Positions 23,741 to 32,419 of a DNA stretch of 36,578 nucleotides are shown piece by piece. Made by a program: the position numbers and the translations under genes. The notes under the pieces were generated by a model. That model saw nothing but the letters and a program-made list of their open reading frames with translations, made no database searches and was not told the origin of the DNA. Origin of the DNA: Streptomyces cacaoi (GTDB taxonomy: Bacteria > Actinomycetota > Actinomycetes > Streptomycetales > Streptomycetaceae); assembly GCF_006539165.1 (NCBI RefSeq), contig NZ_BJMM01000056.1, positions 1-36,578 on the forward strand, written 5' to 3'. Within the stretch, counting starts at the first letter, position 1. Every line of letters begins with the position of its first letter.

Positions 23741-24663
23741 CCGCAGAAGCCGCCTCGCCCACCACCGGGCCCACCGTCCCGGCACCCGCCGGGGACGACG
23801 AGCCGACCGCCACGCCGAGCCTCGCCCGGCGCACCCTCGCCGTGTTCACCGGCAACCGGCTCGCGCTGCTCGGCGCCGGCATCCTCGTCCTGCTGCTGGC
23901 GTTCTGCTTCCTCGGGCCGCTGCTCTACCACACCGACCAGGTGCACACCGACCTCGGCGCGGCCAGCCTCGCCCCCGGCAGCGACGGCCATCCGCTGGGC
24001 ACCACCGACCTGGGCTACGACATGCTCGGCCGGCTGATGCACGGCGGCCAGACCTCCCTCGAAGTGGGCCTGGCGGCGGGGCTGCTGGCCACCTTGTTCG
24101 GCACCGTCTACGGCGCGGTCGCCGGCTACTTCGGCGGCTGGGTCGACGCGGTCCTGATGCGGATCACGGATGCGGCGCTGGCCATCCCCGCGCTGTTCCT
24201 GCTGGTCGTCGTCGCGGCGATGGTCACCCCCAGCAAGCCGGTGCTCATCCTGGTGATCGCCTCGGTGGCCTGGCTCTCGCCGGCCCGGCTGATCCGCGGC
24301 GAGGCCCTCGCACTGCGCAGCCGCGACTATGTGCACGCCATGCGGCTGATGGGCGGCGGGGGAGCGCGCGCCGTCTTCCGGCACATCGTGCCCAACGCCG
24401 TCGGCACGATGATCGTCAACGCCACCTTCCAGATCGCCGACGCCATCCTCTACGTCGCCTACCTGTCGTTCCTGGGCCTGTCCATTCCGCCGCCCGCCGC
24501 CGACTGGGGCTCGATGCTCAGCTCCGGCATCACCTACACCCAGGTCGGCTACTGGTGGCTGATCTTCCCGCCGGGCCTGCTGATCGTGCTGGTCGTCGCC
24601 GCGTTCAACTTCATCGGGGACGGCCTGCGGGACGCCTTCGACGTCCGGCTCCAGAAGAACTGA
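23737..24663 (+). CDS. ABC transporter permease, DppC/OppC type
   Basis: A 308-residue partner permease. A Thr/Pro/Ala-rich cytosolic N-terminus of about 35 residues precedes the OppC-type start LAVFTGNRLALLGAGILVLLLAF. The motif HPLGTTDLGYDMLGRLMHGGQ, the coupling loop ALRSRDYVHAMRLMGGGGAR and the end IGDGLRDAFDVRLQKN are diagnostic. GTG 23737 overlaps the previous stop as GTGA. The ATPase gene starts nine bases after the stop. Confidence 0.95.
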   Translation: MTAEAASPTTGPTVPAPAGDDEPTATPSLARRTLAVFTGNRLALLGAGILVLLLAFCFLGPLLYHTDQVHTDLGAASLAPGSDGHPLGTTDLGYDMLGRLMHGGQTSLEVGLAAGLLATLFGTVYGAVAGYFGGWVDAVLMRITDAALAIPALFLLVVVAAMVTPSKPVLILVIASVAWLSPARLIRGEALALRSRDYVHAMRLMGGGGARAVFRHIVPNAVGTMIVNATFQIADAILYVAYLSFLGLSIPPPAADWGSMLSSGITYTQVGYWWLIFPPGLLIVLVVAAFNFIGDGLRDAFDVRLQKN

Positions 24664-24672
24664 GGTTTCACG

Positions 24673-26859
24673 ATGCCGACCAAGCCACCGAAGGCCCCCG
24701 CACCCCGCACCGCCGAGGCCGCACCGGAGCAGGGGACCCTGCTGCACATCGACGACCTGCACCTGACGATCGCCGGGCGCGGCCGGGCCGGCGAGGAGCG
24801 CACCGTGCACGCCCTGGACGGGGTCTCGCTGCGGCTCGCGCCCGGCGAGGCGCTCGGCCTGGTCGGCGAGTCCGGCAGCGGCAAGACGATGACGGCCCTG
24901 TCCGTCCTCGGGCTGCTGCCGCCCGGCGCCCGGGTCACCTCCGGCCGGATCCTGCTGGAGGGCACCGATCTGGCGGCGGCACCCGAGCCGGTGCTGCGCG
25001 GGGTGCGCGGCAACTCCGTCGGCGTGGTCTTCCAGGACCCGCTCAGCTCCCTCAACCCGACGATGACCATCGGCGCCCAGGTGGCCGAACCCCTGCTGCT
25101 GCACCGGGGGGTGGGGCGCGCCGAGGCGCGGGAGAAGGCCGAGGAGACGCTCCGTATGGTGGGGCTGCCGCAGCCCGGCGAGCGGATGCGCAGCTATCCG
25201 CACCAGCTCAGCGGCGGTATGCGGCAGCGCGTGGCCATCGCGATGGCGCTGGTGTGCGAGCCCAGGCTGCTGATCGCGGACGAGCCGACCACGGCGCTGG
25301 ACGTCACCACCCAGCACCAGATCCTGGAGCTGATCGGCGAGCTGCGCGAACGCCTCGGCATGGCGCTGGTGCTCGTCAGCCACGATCTGGGCGTCATCGC
25401 CCGGCGGGTGGACCGGGTGGCCGTCATGTACGGCGGCAAGGTCGCCGAACAGGCGCCCGTACGGCGGCTGTTCACCGCGCCCCGGCACCGCTACACCCGG
25501 GCCCTGTTCGACGCGCTGCCCGAACGCGCCGCCGGTACCGGCCGTCCGCTGGCCACCATCCCCGGGCTGCCGCCCACGCTCGTCGGCACCCCGGCCGGCT
25601 GCCGCTTCGCCCCGCGCTGCGCCCACGCCACCGAGGAGTGCCGCACCCAGGAACCACCGCGGCGCACCGCCGACGAGGACGCCCCCGACCACACCTACGC
25701 CTGCTTCCACCCGGCCGCCGCCGACGCCACCGAGCACGCTGCCGAGCCCGCCACCGAGCACGCTGCCGAGCCCGCGGACGCCGCACCGGACGCGGACGCC
25801 GACGGCTCCGAGGGACCCGCCGCCTCCGCCGACGCCGCCGGAACGGGCGGTCCCACCGGTGACGTGCTGCTCGAACTCGACGCCGTCCGCAAGGAGTACG
25901 CGCTGCGCAGCGGCCCGTTCACCCGGCGCAGGGACCGGCGGCCGGTCAGCGCCGTCGCCGGTGTCTCGCTGACCGTGCGGCGCGGCGAGACCTTCGGCAT
26001 CGTCGGCGAGTCCGGCTGCGGCAAGTCCACCCTCGGCCGGATGGCCGTCGGTATGGAGGACCCGACCGGCGGCGCCGTGCGGTTCGACGGCCAGGACGTC
26101 GCCGGGCTGGACCGGGCCGGGCTGCGGGCCCACCGGCGCCGCGTCCAGCTGATGTTCCAGGACTCCTACGCTTCCATGGACCCCCGGATGCGGGTCGGCG
26201 CGATCCTGCGCGAGCCCCTGGTCATCCAGGGCATCGGCGACCGCGCCGCCCAGGAGGAGCGCGTCCGGGAACTGCTGGACGAGGTGGGGCTGCCGCACGG
26301 TGCCGTCCACCGGTACCCGCACGAGTTCAGCGGCGGCCAGCGCCAGCGGCTCGGCCTGGCCCGGGCACTGGCGCTCTCCCCGTCGCTGGTGGTCGCCGAC
26401 GAGCCGGTCTCCGCGCTCGACGTCTCCGTACAGGCCCAGATCCTCAACCTGATGCGGGACCTCCAGCGGGAGAAGGGCCTGAGCTATCTGTTCATCTCGC
26501 ACGACCTGGCCGTGGTGCGGTACCTCGCCGACCGGGTCGGGGTGATGTACCTCGGCTCGCTCGTGGAGACCGGCCCGGCCGCCGAGGTGTTCGCGCGGCC
26601 CCTGCACCCCTACACCCGGGGCCTGCTGGAGACGGCGGACAGCGCCGTCGTCGACGAGGACGCACCGCGCGAGGGCAGTCCGCTGGCGGGCGAGACCCCG
26701 TCGGCGGCCCGTCCGCCCTCCGGCTGCCGCTTCCGCACCCGCTGCCCGCTGGCGACCGAGCTGTGCGCCACCACCCCGCCCGAGCCGTCCGAACCGGCCG
26801 CGCCCGGCCACCAGGTGAGCTGTCACTTCCCGCTGGTGGAGACGGCGCGGGCCGGATGA
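24673..26859 (+). CDS. Fused dipeptide-type ABC ATPase (DppD-DppF in one chain)
   Basis: A 728-residue protein with two complete nucleotide-binding domains that power the two upstream permeases. Domain one has Walker A GESGSGKT (residues 65-72), signature LSGGMRQR and Walker B LLIADEPTTALD. Domain two has Walker A GESGCGKS (445-452), signature FSGGQRQR and Walker B VVADEPVSALD. Each carries the oligopeptide transporter C-terminal extension with a Cys-rich end (GCRFAPRCAHATEEC; GCRFRTRCPLATELC), which in relatives can hold an iron-sulfur cluster. The 45-residue acidic linker contains a duplicated ATEHAAEP. Usually the two ATPases are separate genes. A strong hairpin follows the stop. Confidence 0.96.
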   Translation: MPTKPPKAPAPRTAEAAPEQGTLLHIDDLHLTIAGRGRAGEERTVHALDGVSLRLAPGEALGLVGESGSGKTMTALSVLGLLPPGARVTSGRILLEGTDLAAAPEPVLRGVRGNSVGVVFQDPLSSLNPTMTIGAQVAEPLLLHRGVGRAEAREKAEETLRMVGLPQPGERMRSYPHQLSGGMRQRVAIAMALVCEPRLLIADEPTTALDVTTQHQILELIGELRERLGMALVLVSHDLGVIARRVDRVAVMYGGKVAEQAPVRRLFTAPRHRYTRALFDALPERAAGTGRPLATIPGLPPTLVGTPAGCRFAPRCAHATEECRTQEPPRRTADEDAPDHTYACFHPAAADATEHAAEPATEHAAEPADAAPDADADGSEGPAASADAAGTGGPTGDVLLELDAVRKEYALRSGPFTRRRDRRPVSAVAGVSLTVRRGETFGIVGESGCGKSTLGRMAVGMEDPTGGAVRFDGQDVAGLDRAGLRAHRRRVQLMFQDSYASMDPRMRVGAILREPLVIQGIGDRAAQEERVRELLDEVGLPHGAVHRYPHEFSGGQRQRLGLARALALSPSLVVADEPVSALDVSVQAQILNLMRDLQREKGLSYLFISHDLAVVRYLADRVGVMYLGSLVETGPAAEVFARPLHPYTRGLLETADSAVVDEDAPREGSPLAGETPSAARPPSGCRFRTRCPLATELCATTPPEPSEPAAPGHQVSCHFPLVETARAG
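25726..25773 (+). repeat. 24-base direct duplication in the ATPase linker
   Basis: Two perfect in-frame copies (25726-25749 and 25750-25773) each encode ATEHAAEP in the linker between the two ATPase domains. Confidence 0.95.
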
Positions 26860-26860
26860 G

Positions 26861-26902
26861 CCGGGTGCCGGCGCCGTCCGTCCCGCCGGCGCCGGTACCC
26901 GG
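26861..26902. terminator. Bidirectional terminator between converging genes
   Basis: A 16-bp inverted repeat with one mismatch (26861-26876 with 26887-26902, core CCGGCGCCG) sits directly between the ABC ATPase stop and the phospholipase A2 stop, which face each other. Confidence 0.8.
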
Positions 26903-26907
26903 GTCGC

Positions 26908-27414
26908 TCAGTAGTGGCCGAAGAACGCCTTGTCGGCCGTCGGGGTCTTGTTGACGGCCTCGTAGTAGGCGCGGGCGGCCACCTGGCAAGCGGTGTGGCC
27001 GACCGGCAGCGGGTAGCGGTCGTCGCAGATGCGCTTCATCTCGGTGAGGAACCGCCCGTCGATCCAGTTCTTCGTCTCCCGGACGGGGCTCAGCTTCAGC
27101 TCGTGCCCGCCGCCGTAGTTGCGGTACCCGAAGTCGTGGAGGTTGCAGGCCGGGCGGAAGACCTCCTTGTACGGGGTGAACTTCAGCGGCACCGAGCAGC
27201 CGTCGTTCGTCCAGTTGAACGGGGCGACGTGCTCGGTGGTGGCGAACTCCTTGTAGGTGAGGTTCATGATCCGGTCCGCCGCCGTCCGTACCGCGGGGTC
27301 GGCCGGTGCGGCCGTACCGGGAGCGGAGGCGGCGACGGCGGTACCGGCGGAACCGAGTGTTCCGGCGGCGGTCAGTACCAGGGCGGCTGCCGTGGTCGGG
27401 AGCGAGGTGCGCAT
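26908..27414 (-). CDS. Secreted phospholipase A2
   Basis: A 168-residue secreted enzyme of the prokaryotic phospholipase A2 type known from Streptomyces violaceoruber, hydrolysing the sn-2 acyl ester of phospholipids. A signal peptide covers about residues 1-29 (cleavage after TAVAA is plausible). The catalytic pair His93-Asp94 lies in CNLHDFGYRNYG, preceded by a calcium-loop-like NDGCSVPLKFTPY. Four cysteines (Cys73, Cys90 and two near the C-terminus) would form two disulfides, as in the family. ATG 27414 is chosen because it begins the signal peptide and has GGAGAG upstream. It is divergent from the phospholipase C gene. Confidence 0.93.
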   Translation of the reverse strand: MRTSLPTTAAALVLTAAGTLGSAGTAVAASAPGTAAPADPAVRTAADRIMNLTYKEFATTEHVAPFNWTNDGCSVPLKFTPYKEVFRPACNLHDFGYRNYGGGHELKLSPVRETKNWIDGRFLTEMKRICDDRYPLPVGHTACQVAARAYYEAVNKTPTADKAFFGHY

Positions 27415-27690
27415 GGGTCTCTCCAGAAGGTCCGGCAAAGGGCTGCCGAACCGCCCAACGCGCCGTTGGTCCTGCGGTGTTGGAGAACCGCCCGGGTGAG
27501 GGAGCGGCGCCCGCGTGCGGGACGACCGCCGCAGGGCGATCTCCGCGCGCGCCGCGCACGGGCAGGAGCCGCCGAGTGGATCCGGTCAGGAAAAGTCCAC
27601 CCCGCGACCTTTCGCGCGTCACCTTGCTTGGCTACGGTCCCTGTCGCAACTGAACAATGGCGTGTACATGAACCATTGGAGGGTCGCAGG

Positions 27691-29814
27691 GTGGCTGACG
27701 GGATATCGCGCCGGCGGGCGCTGGGGATGACGGCGGCGGCCGCCGGGCTCGGGACGGCGGGCTCCCTGCTGCCACCCTCGCTGCACGAGGCGATCGCGGC
27801 ACAGTCCGGCGGGCCGGACGCGGGCGGAGAGAGCCTGGACGACATCCGGCACGTGGTGATCCTCATGCAGGAGAACCGCTCGTTCGACCACTACTTCGGC
27901 ACCCTCGCCGGTGTACGCGGATTCGGCGACCGCAACGCGATCGAACTGCCCGGCGGCACCAGCGTGTTCGAGCAGCCCGGCGCGCTCGGTATCGGTACCG
28001 TCCTGCCCTTCTCCGTCCGCGACGCCGCCGAGACGCAGAAGCAGGAGGCCCAGTACATCGGCGCCCTCGACCACGGCTGGGACGGCGGCGCCTCCGCCTG
28101 GCACCGCGGCTGGATGGACAACTGGGTCACCGCCAAGACCGCCGCCACCATGGCGCACTACGACAGATCGGACATCCCGCTCCAGTTCGAACTGGCCGAG
28201 ACGTTCACCGTCTGCGACGCGTACCACTCCTCGATCCACTCCTCGACGAGCCCCAACCGCAACCACCTGGTGAGCGGCTGGACCGGCTACGAACCGCTCA
28301 CCAAGGCCCGGGCCGTCGGCAACGACGCCTACGAGGAGGACACCCACCCCGGCTACGGCTGGACGACCTACCCGGAACGCCTGGAGAAGGCGGGCGTCTC
28401 CTGGCAGGTGTACCAGGAGTGGGACAACTTCACCGACAACAACCTGGAGTTCTACGCCTCGTTCAAGGCCGTCGCGAAGAAGGCGCTGGCCAAGGTCGAC
28501 GGCGCCGCGCACATGACCGCCTTCTACGGAAAGATGAGCGACGCCGAGGAGGCCGGACGCACGGAACTGCTCGGCCGGCTGGCCGAGGGCGTCGCCGGCC
28601 TCGACGCACACGAACGCAGCCTGTTCGAACGGGCGCTGGTGCGCGGCGAGCCCGGCAGCACGGCCGACGCCTTCGGTCACGACGTGGACAGCGGGCGGCT
28701 GCCGCAGGTCAGCTATCTGGTGCCGTCCGCCGCCGACTCCGAACACCCCGGCAGCTCCTCACCGATCCAGAGCGCCACCTTCGTCTACAAGGTCCTCGAC
28801 GCGCTCGGACGCAACCCCGAGGTGTGGCGGCACACCGTCCTGCTGCTGATGTTCGACGAGAACGACGGCTACTTCGACCACGTCCCCCCGCCGGTCGCCC
28901 CCGATGACGTCCCCGACGAACACTGGAAGGGGCGCCCCACCGGCCTGGGCATGCGGGTGCCGATGACCGTCGTCTCCCCCTGGACGGTGGGCGGTTACGT
29001 CTGCTCCGAAGTGTTCGACCACACCTCGCTGATCCGCTTCCTGGAGCGCTGGACCGGGGTGCGCGAACCGAACATCTCCGCCTGGCGGCGCACCGTCGCC
29101 GGCGATCTGACCGGCGCGTTCGACTTCTCCCGGCGGCGCGCGCAGCCCCAGGTGGACGAGCCGGGCCCCGTCCCGCCGTTCACCCGGCGGTGGAGCCCGA
29201 GACCCCCGTCCCGGCAGGAGCTGCCCCGGCAGGAGGAGGGGCACCGCCGGGCCCGGCCGCTGCCGTACCAGCCGGACGCCGACGGCCGCTACGACAGCGG
29301 AGCCGGACAGCTGCGCCTCACCCTGCGCAACAGCGGCGCGGCGAGCGCCCACTTCGCGCTCTACCCGTACGCCGGGGAGTACGGAGCGGACGGCACGCCG
29401 CTGCACCGGGACGTGCGCGGCGAGCGGACCGAGGCCGTGCCCGTCCCCGACGGCGCCTACCGCTTCACCGTCACCGGTCCCAACGGCTTCCGCCGCGAGT
29501 TCGCCGGCAGCGCGGACGGCGCCGCGGCGCACGCCGACCTCACCACCCGGATCGGCGGCCGCCGCCGCGAGGTGCACCTCACGTTCGCCAACCACGGCGA
29601 GGCGGAGCTCACCTTCCGGATCGAGCAGCTCGCCTACGGTGACGGCGGCCGGCGCACCGTCCGCGTACCGGCCGGCGGGCGGCGCACCGTGACCCGGCGG
29701 ACGGCGGCGGCACACGGCTGGTACGACCTGGCGGTCACGGTCGCCGAGGACGACACCTTCCGGCGGCGGCTGATGGGTCACATCGAGAACGGCGCGGAGT
29801 CCGTCACCGGCTGA
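27691..29814 (+). CDS. Tat-exported non-hemolytic-type phospholipase C
   Basis: A 707-residue phosphoesterase-family phospholipase C, which hydrolyses phosphatidylcholine-type lipids to diacylglycerol and phosphocholine. The N-terminal SRRRALGM followed by an Ala/Gly-rich core is a twin-arginine signal. The catalytic domain shows HVVILMQENRSFDHYFGTL, SIHSSTSPNRNHLVSGW and LMFDENDGYFDHVPPP, including the metal-binding Glu/Asn and Asp/His residues of the family. Two C-terminal beta-rich domains (about residues 530-700, DUF756-type) follow, as in bacterial PlcN/PlcC enzymes. GTG 27691 has GGAGGG seven bases upstream. It is paired divergently with the phospholipase A2 gene, and a terminator follows. 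Confidence 0.95.
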   Translation: MADGISRRRALGMTAAAAGLGTAGSLLPPSLHEAIAAQSGGPDAGGESLDDIRHVVILMQENRSFDHYFGTLAGVRGFGDRNAIELPGGTSVFEQPGALGIGTVLPFSVRDAAETQKQEAQYIGALDHGWDGGASAWHRGWMDNWVTAKTAATMAHYDRSDIPLQFELAETFTVCDAYHSSIHSSTSPNRNHLVSGWTGYEPLTKARAVGNDAYEEDTHPGYGWTTYPERLEKAGVSWQVYQEWDNFTDNNLEFYASFKAVAKKALAKVDGAAHMTAFYGKMSDAEEAGRTELLGRLAEGVAGLDAHERSLFERALVRGEPGSTADAFGHDVDSGRLPQVSYLVPSAADSEHPGSSSPIQSATFVYKVLDALGRNPEVWRHTVLLLMFDENDGYFDHVPPPVAPDDVPDEHWKGRPTGLGMRVPMTVVSPWTVGGYVCSEVFDHTSLIRFLERWTGVREPNISAWRRTVAGDLTGAFDFSRRRAQPQVDEPGPVPPFTRRWSPRPPSRQELPRQEEGHRRARPLPYQPDADGRYDSGAGQLRLTLRNSGAASAHFALYPYAGEYGADGTPLHRDVRGERTEAVPVPDGAYRFTVTGPNGFRREFAGSADGAAAHADLTTRIGGRRREVHLTFANHGEAELTFRIEQLAYGDGGRRTVRVPAGGRRTVTRRTAAAHGWYDLAVTVAEDDTFRRRLMGHIENGAESVTG

Positions 29815-29829
29815 CCGGGGCAGGGGAGG

Positions 29830-29865
29830 CCCGGCCCGTGCGGGCGAGTTCCCCCACGGGCCGGG
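29830..29865 (+). terminator. Intrinsic terminator after phospholipase C
   Basis: A perfect 11-bp stem (CCCGGCCCGTG at 29830-29840 with CACGGGCCGGG at 29855-29865) is followed by the T-rich TTGTGTG. It starts 15 bases after the stop. Confidence 0.85.
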
Positions 29866-30044
29866 TTGTGTGCATCACCACAAAACCGGCAAAGGATCTT
29901 TTCGCGGTGGCAGGCTGCACGGAACGGCCCGCTCCGCGCGGGGCGTGACACCCGACCCCCGTCCCCTCCCGCGCACAGCACGGCCCGTCCCGGCGGGAAG
30001 CCTGCGCACGACCCGGGAAGCAGGCGATTGCCGGTGACCACTCC

Positions 30045-32321
30045 GTGACAGCCCTGGCCCGCTGGTGTCTTGAGCGCCGCCTCCTCGTCCTCGCCCTCTG
30101 GCTCACCGCCCTCGCCGGCGCCGTGACCGCCTCCGCCCTCGCGGGCAGCTCCTACTCCAACGACTACGGCGCGGCCGGAACCGAGTCCGGCACGGCGGCC
30201 GAGCGGCTGGAGTCCGCCTTCCCCGACCGCAGCGGCGACAGCGACACCCTGGTGTGGCACACCGACCGCGGCACCGTACGGGCCGGACCCGTCCAGGACC
30301 GGATGACCGAGGCGCTGCACACCATCGAACGGCTGCCGCACATCGCCTCCGTCGGCTCCCCCTACGTCCCCGACGGCGGCGCACAGATCAGCGAGGACGG
30401 ACACACCGCCTACGCCAACCTTCAGTTCGACAAGCCGTCCGAGGAACTCGACGCACAGCAGGTCGAACGCGTCCTCGACACCGCGCGGGACGCCGCGGGA
30501 GCCGATCTCCAGGTGGCGGCGGGCGGCCCCGCGATCAGCCTGACGGAGGCGCCGAAGGCGCAGCTCGCCGAGGTCATCGGGCTGGCTGCCGCCGCGGTCG
30601 TGCTCTATCTCGCCTTCGGCTCCCTCGTCGCCACCGCGCTGCCGCTGCTCACCGCCGTCGTCGCGGTCGGCACGGCGGCGGCCGGTATCGGACTGCTCAG
30701 CCGGGCCATGACGGTCGCCGACTTCGCCCCCATGCTCGGCATGCTCATCGGCCTCGGCGTCGGTATCGACTACGCCCTGTTCATCGTCACCCGGCACCGC
30801 GGAGGGCTGCGCGCCGGGCTCCCCGTGCGCGAGGCCGCGCTCCGCGCCGTGACCAGCTCCGGCAGAGCCGTCGTCTTCGCGGGCGCGACCGTGTGCATCG
30901 CCCTGCTGGGGATGCTCCTGCTGCGGCTCGACTTCCTCAACGGCGTCGCCCTCGCCGCCTCCCTCACCGTCGTCCTCAGCGTGGCCGCCTCCGTCACCCT
31001 GCTGCCCGCGCTGCTCGCCCTCGCCGGTACGCGGGTACTCAGCCGCCGCGAACGCCGGGCACTCGCCGTGCACGGGCCCCGGCCCGACCGGCCCACCGGG
31101 TTCGCCGTGCGCTGGTCCGGCTTCGTCGAGCGGCACCCCAAGCTGCTCGGCGCCCTCGCCGCGGCCCTGATGGCCGTGCTCGCGCTGCCGACGCTCGGCC
31201 TCCAGCTGGGCACGGCCGACCAGGGCAACAACCCGGCCACCTCGACCACCCGGCAGGCGTACGACCTGCTCGCCGACGGCTTCGGGCCGGGCACCAACGG
31301 GCCGCTCACACTGGTCGGGGAGATCGACGGCGCCGACGACAAGCTCGCCTTCGACCATCTGCCGGACGTCGTACGGGAGACCGACGGCGTCGCCCAGGTC
31401 ACCGGGCCCGAGTTCAACGGCAGCGGCGACACCGGCGTGATCACCGTGGTCCCCGACAGCTCCCCGCAGTCCCGTGCCACCTCGGACCTCGTCGACCGGC
31501 TGCGCCACGACGTGCTTCCGCGCGGCGAGGGCGAGACGACCCTCACGGTGCACGTCGGCGGCATGACGGCGGCCTACGACGACTTCGGCCACGTCGTCAT
31601 CGGCAAGCTGCCGCTCTTCGTCGGGGCGGTGATCGGCCTCGGCTGTCTGCTGCTGCTGTGCGCCTTCCGCAGCATCGGCATCCCGCTCAAGGCCGCGGCC
31701 ATGAACATCGCCGCCGTCGCCGCCGCCTTCGGCATCGTCGTCGCCGTCTTCCAGTGGGGCTGGGGCAGCGAGCTGCTCGGCCTGGGCAGCTCGGGGCCCA
31801 TCGAGCCCTTCCTGCCGGTGATCATGGTGTCGGTGCTGTTCGGGCTGTCCATGGACTACCAGGTCTTCCTGGTCAGCCGGATGTACGAGGAGTGGCGGCT
31901 GACCGGCGACAACAGACGCGCGGTACGCGTCGGCCTCTCGGAGACCGGCCGCGTCATCAACTCCGCCGCCGTCATCATGATCGCGGTGTTCGGCGCCTTC
32001 GTCCTCAGCGGCGACCGCATCATCGCCATGTTCGGCATCGCCCTGGCCGCCGCCGTCGCCCTCGACGCCTTCGTCCTGCGCACCCTGCTCGTGCCCGCCC
32101 TGATGCATCTGCTGGGCGGCGCCAACTGGTGGCTGCCCGGCTGGCTGGAGCGCTGGATCCCCCGCGTCAGCATCGAGCCGGGCCAGCTGCCGCGGGACCC
32201 CGCGCACCAGGACCCCGTACCGGGCGAGCAGCCCGGGCCCGCCGGCGCACAGGCCCCCGCCCCCGCGCTCGCCGCCGCACCCGGCCGGGATCAGGCCCGG
32301 AGTCCGGAGGGCGCACGGTAG
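30045..32321 (+). CDS. MMPL-family RND transporter
   Basis: A 758-residue exporter of the MmpL/ActII-3 type with about 12 membrane segments and two extracytoplasmic loops (about residues 33-175 and 380-520). The two proton-relay Asp-Tyr pairs of the family are present: Asp242-Tyr243 in GLGVGIDYALFIVTRHR and Asp604-Tyr605 in FGLSMDYQVFLVSRMYEEW. The C-terminus is a disordered Pro/Ala-rich cytosolic tail. Family members export lipids or hydrophobic metabolites; the cargo here is unknown. GTG 30045 has GGTGA seven bases upstream. The neighbouring phospholipases might hint at lipid handling, but they are separated by a terminator. Confidence 0.94.
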   Translation: MTALARWCLERRLLVLALWLTALAGAVTASALAGSSYSNDYGAAGTESGTAAERLESAFPDRSGDSDTLVWHTDRGTVRAGPVQDRMTEALHTIERLPHIASVGSPYVPDGGAQISEDGHTAYANLQFDKPSEELDAQQVERVLDTARDAAGADLQVAAGGPAISLTEAPKAQLAEVIGLAAAAVVLYLAFGSLVATALPLLTAVVAVGTAAAGIGLLSRAMTVADFAPMLGMLIGLGVGIDYALFIVTRHRGGLRAGLPVREAALRAVTSSGRAVVFAGATVCIALLGMLLLRLDFLNGVALAASLTVVLSVAASVTLLPALLALAGTRVLSRRERRALAVHGPRPDRPTGFAVRWSGFVERHPKLLGALAAALMAVLALPTLGLQLGTADQGNNPATSTTRQAYDLLADGFGPGTNGPLTLVGEIDGADDKLAFDHLPDVVRETDGVAQVTGPEFNGSGDTGVITVVPDSSPQSRATSDLVDRLRHDVLPRGEGETTLTVHVGGMTAAYDDFGHVVIGKLPLFVGAVIGLGCLLLLCAFRSIGIPLKAAAMNIAAVAAAFGIVVAVFQWGWGSELLGLGSSGPIEPFLPVIMVSVLFGLSMDYQVFLVSRMYEEWRLTGDNRRAVRVGLSETGRVINSAAVIMIAVFGAFVLSGDRIIAMFGIALAAAVALDAFVLRTLLVPALMHLLGGANWWLPGWLERWIPRVSIEPGQLPRDPAHQDPVPGEQPGPAGAQAPAPALAAAPGRDQARSPEGAR

Positions 32322-32375
32322 GACGCGACACGCGCCCGGCCGCGCCCGCGCCCCGGCCGGGCTCCCCGGGACCCC

Positions 32376-32411
32376 GGCTCTCATCGGGCTCTCAGAAAGC
32401 ATCCCTACGGT
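32376..32411 (+). promoter_or_regulatory. 11-base-spaced direct repeats upstream of a leaderless-type promoter
   Basis: GGCTCTCA occurs at 32376-32383 and again at 32387-32394, one helical turn apart, as expected for an OmpR-type response regulator. The -10-like TACGGT (32406-32411) ends eight bases before the ATG at 32420, where no Shine-Dalgarno sequence is visible. The repeats cover the -35 region. Confidence 0.5.
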
Positions 32412-32419
32412 GGCCGGCG

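Noticed and set aside
27415..27690. PHO boxes in the phospholipase divergent region
   Set aside because: CTCACCC and GTTCTCC-like heptamers occur on the minus strand, but their 12-base offset does not fit the 11-base PhoP repeat and no third unit is present.
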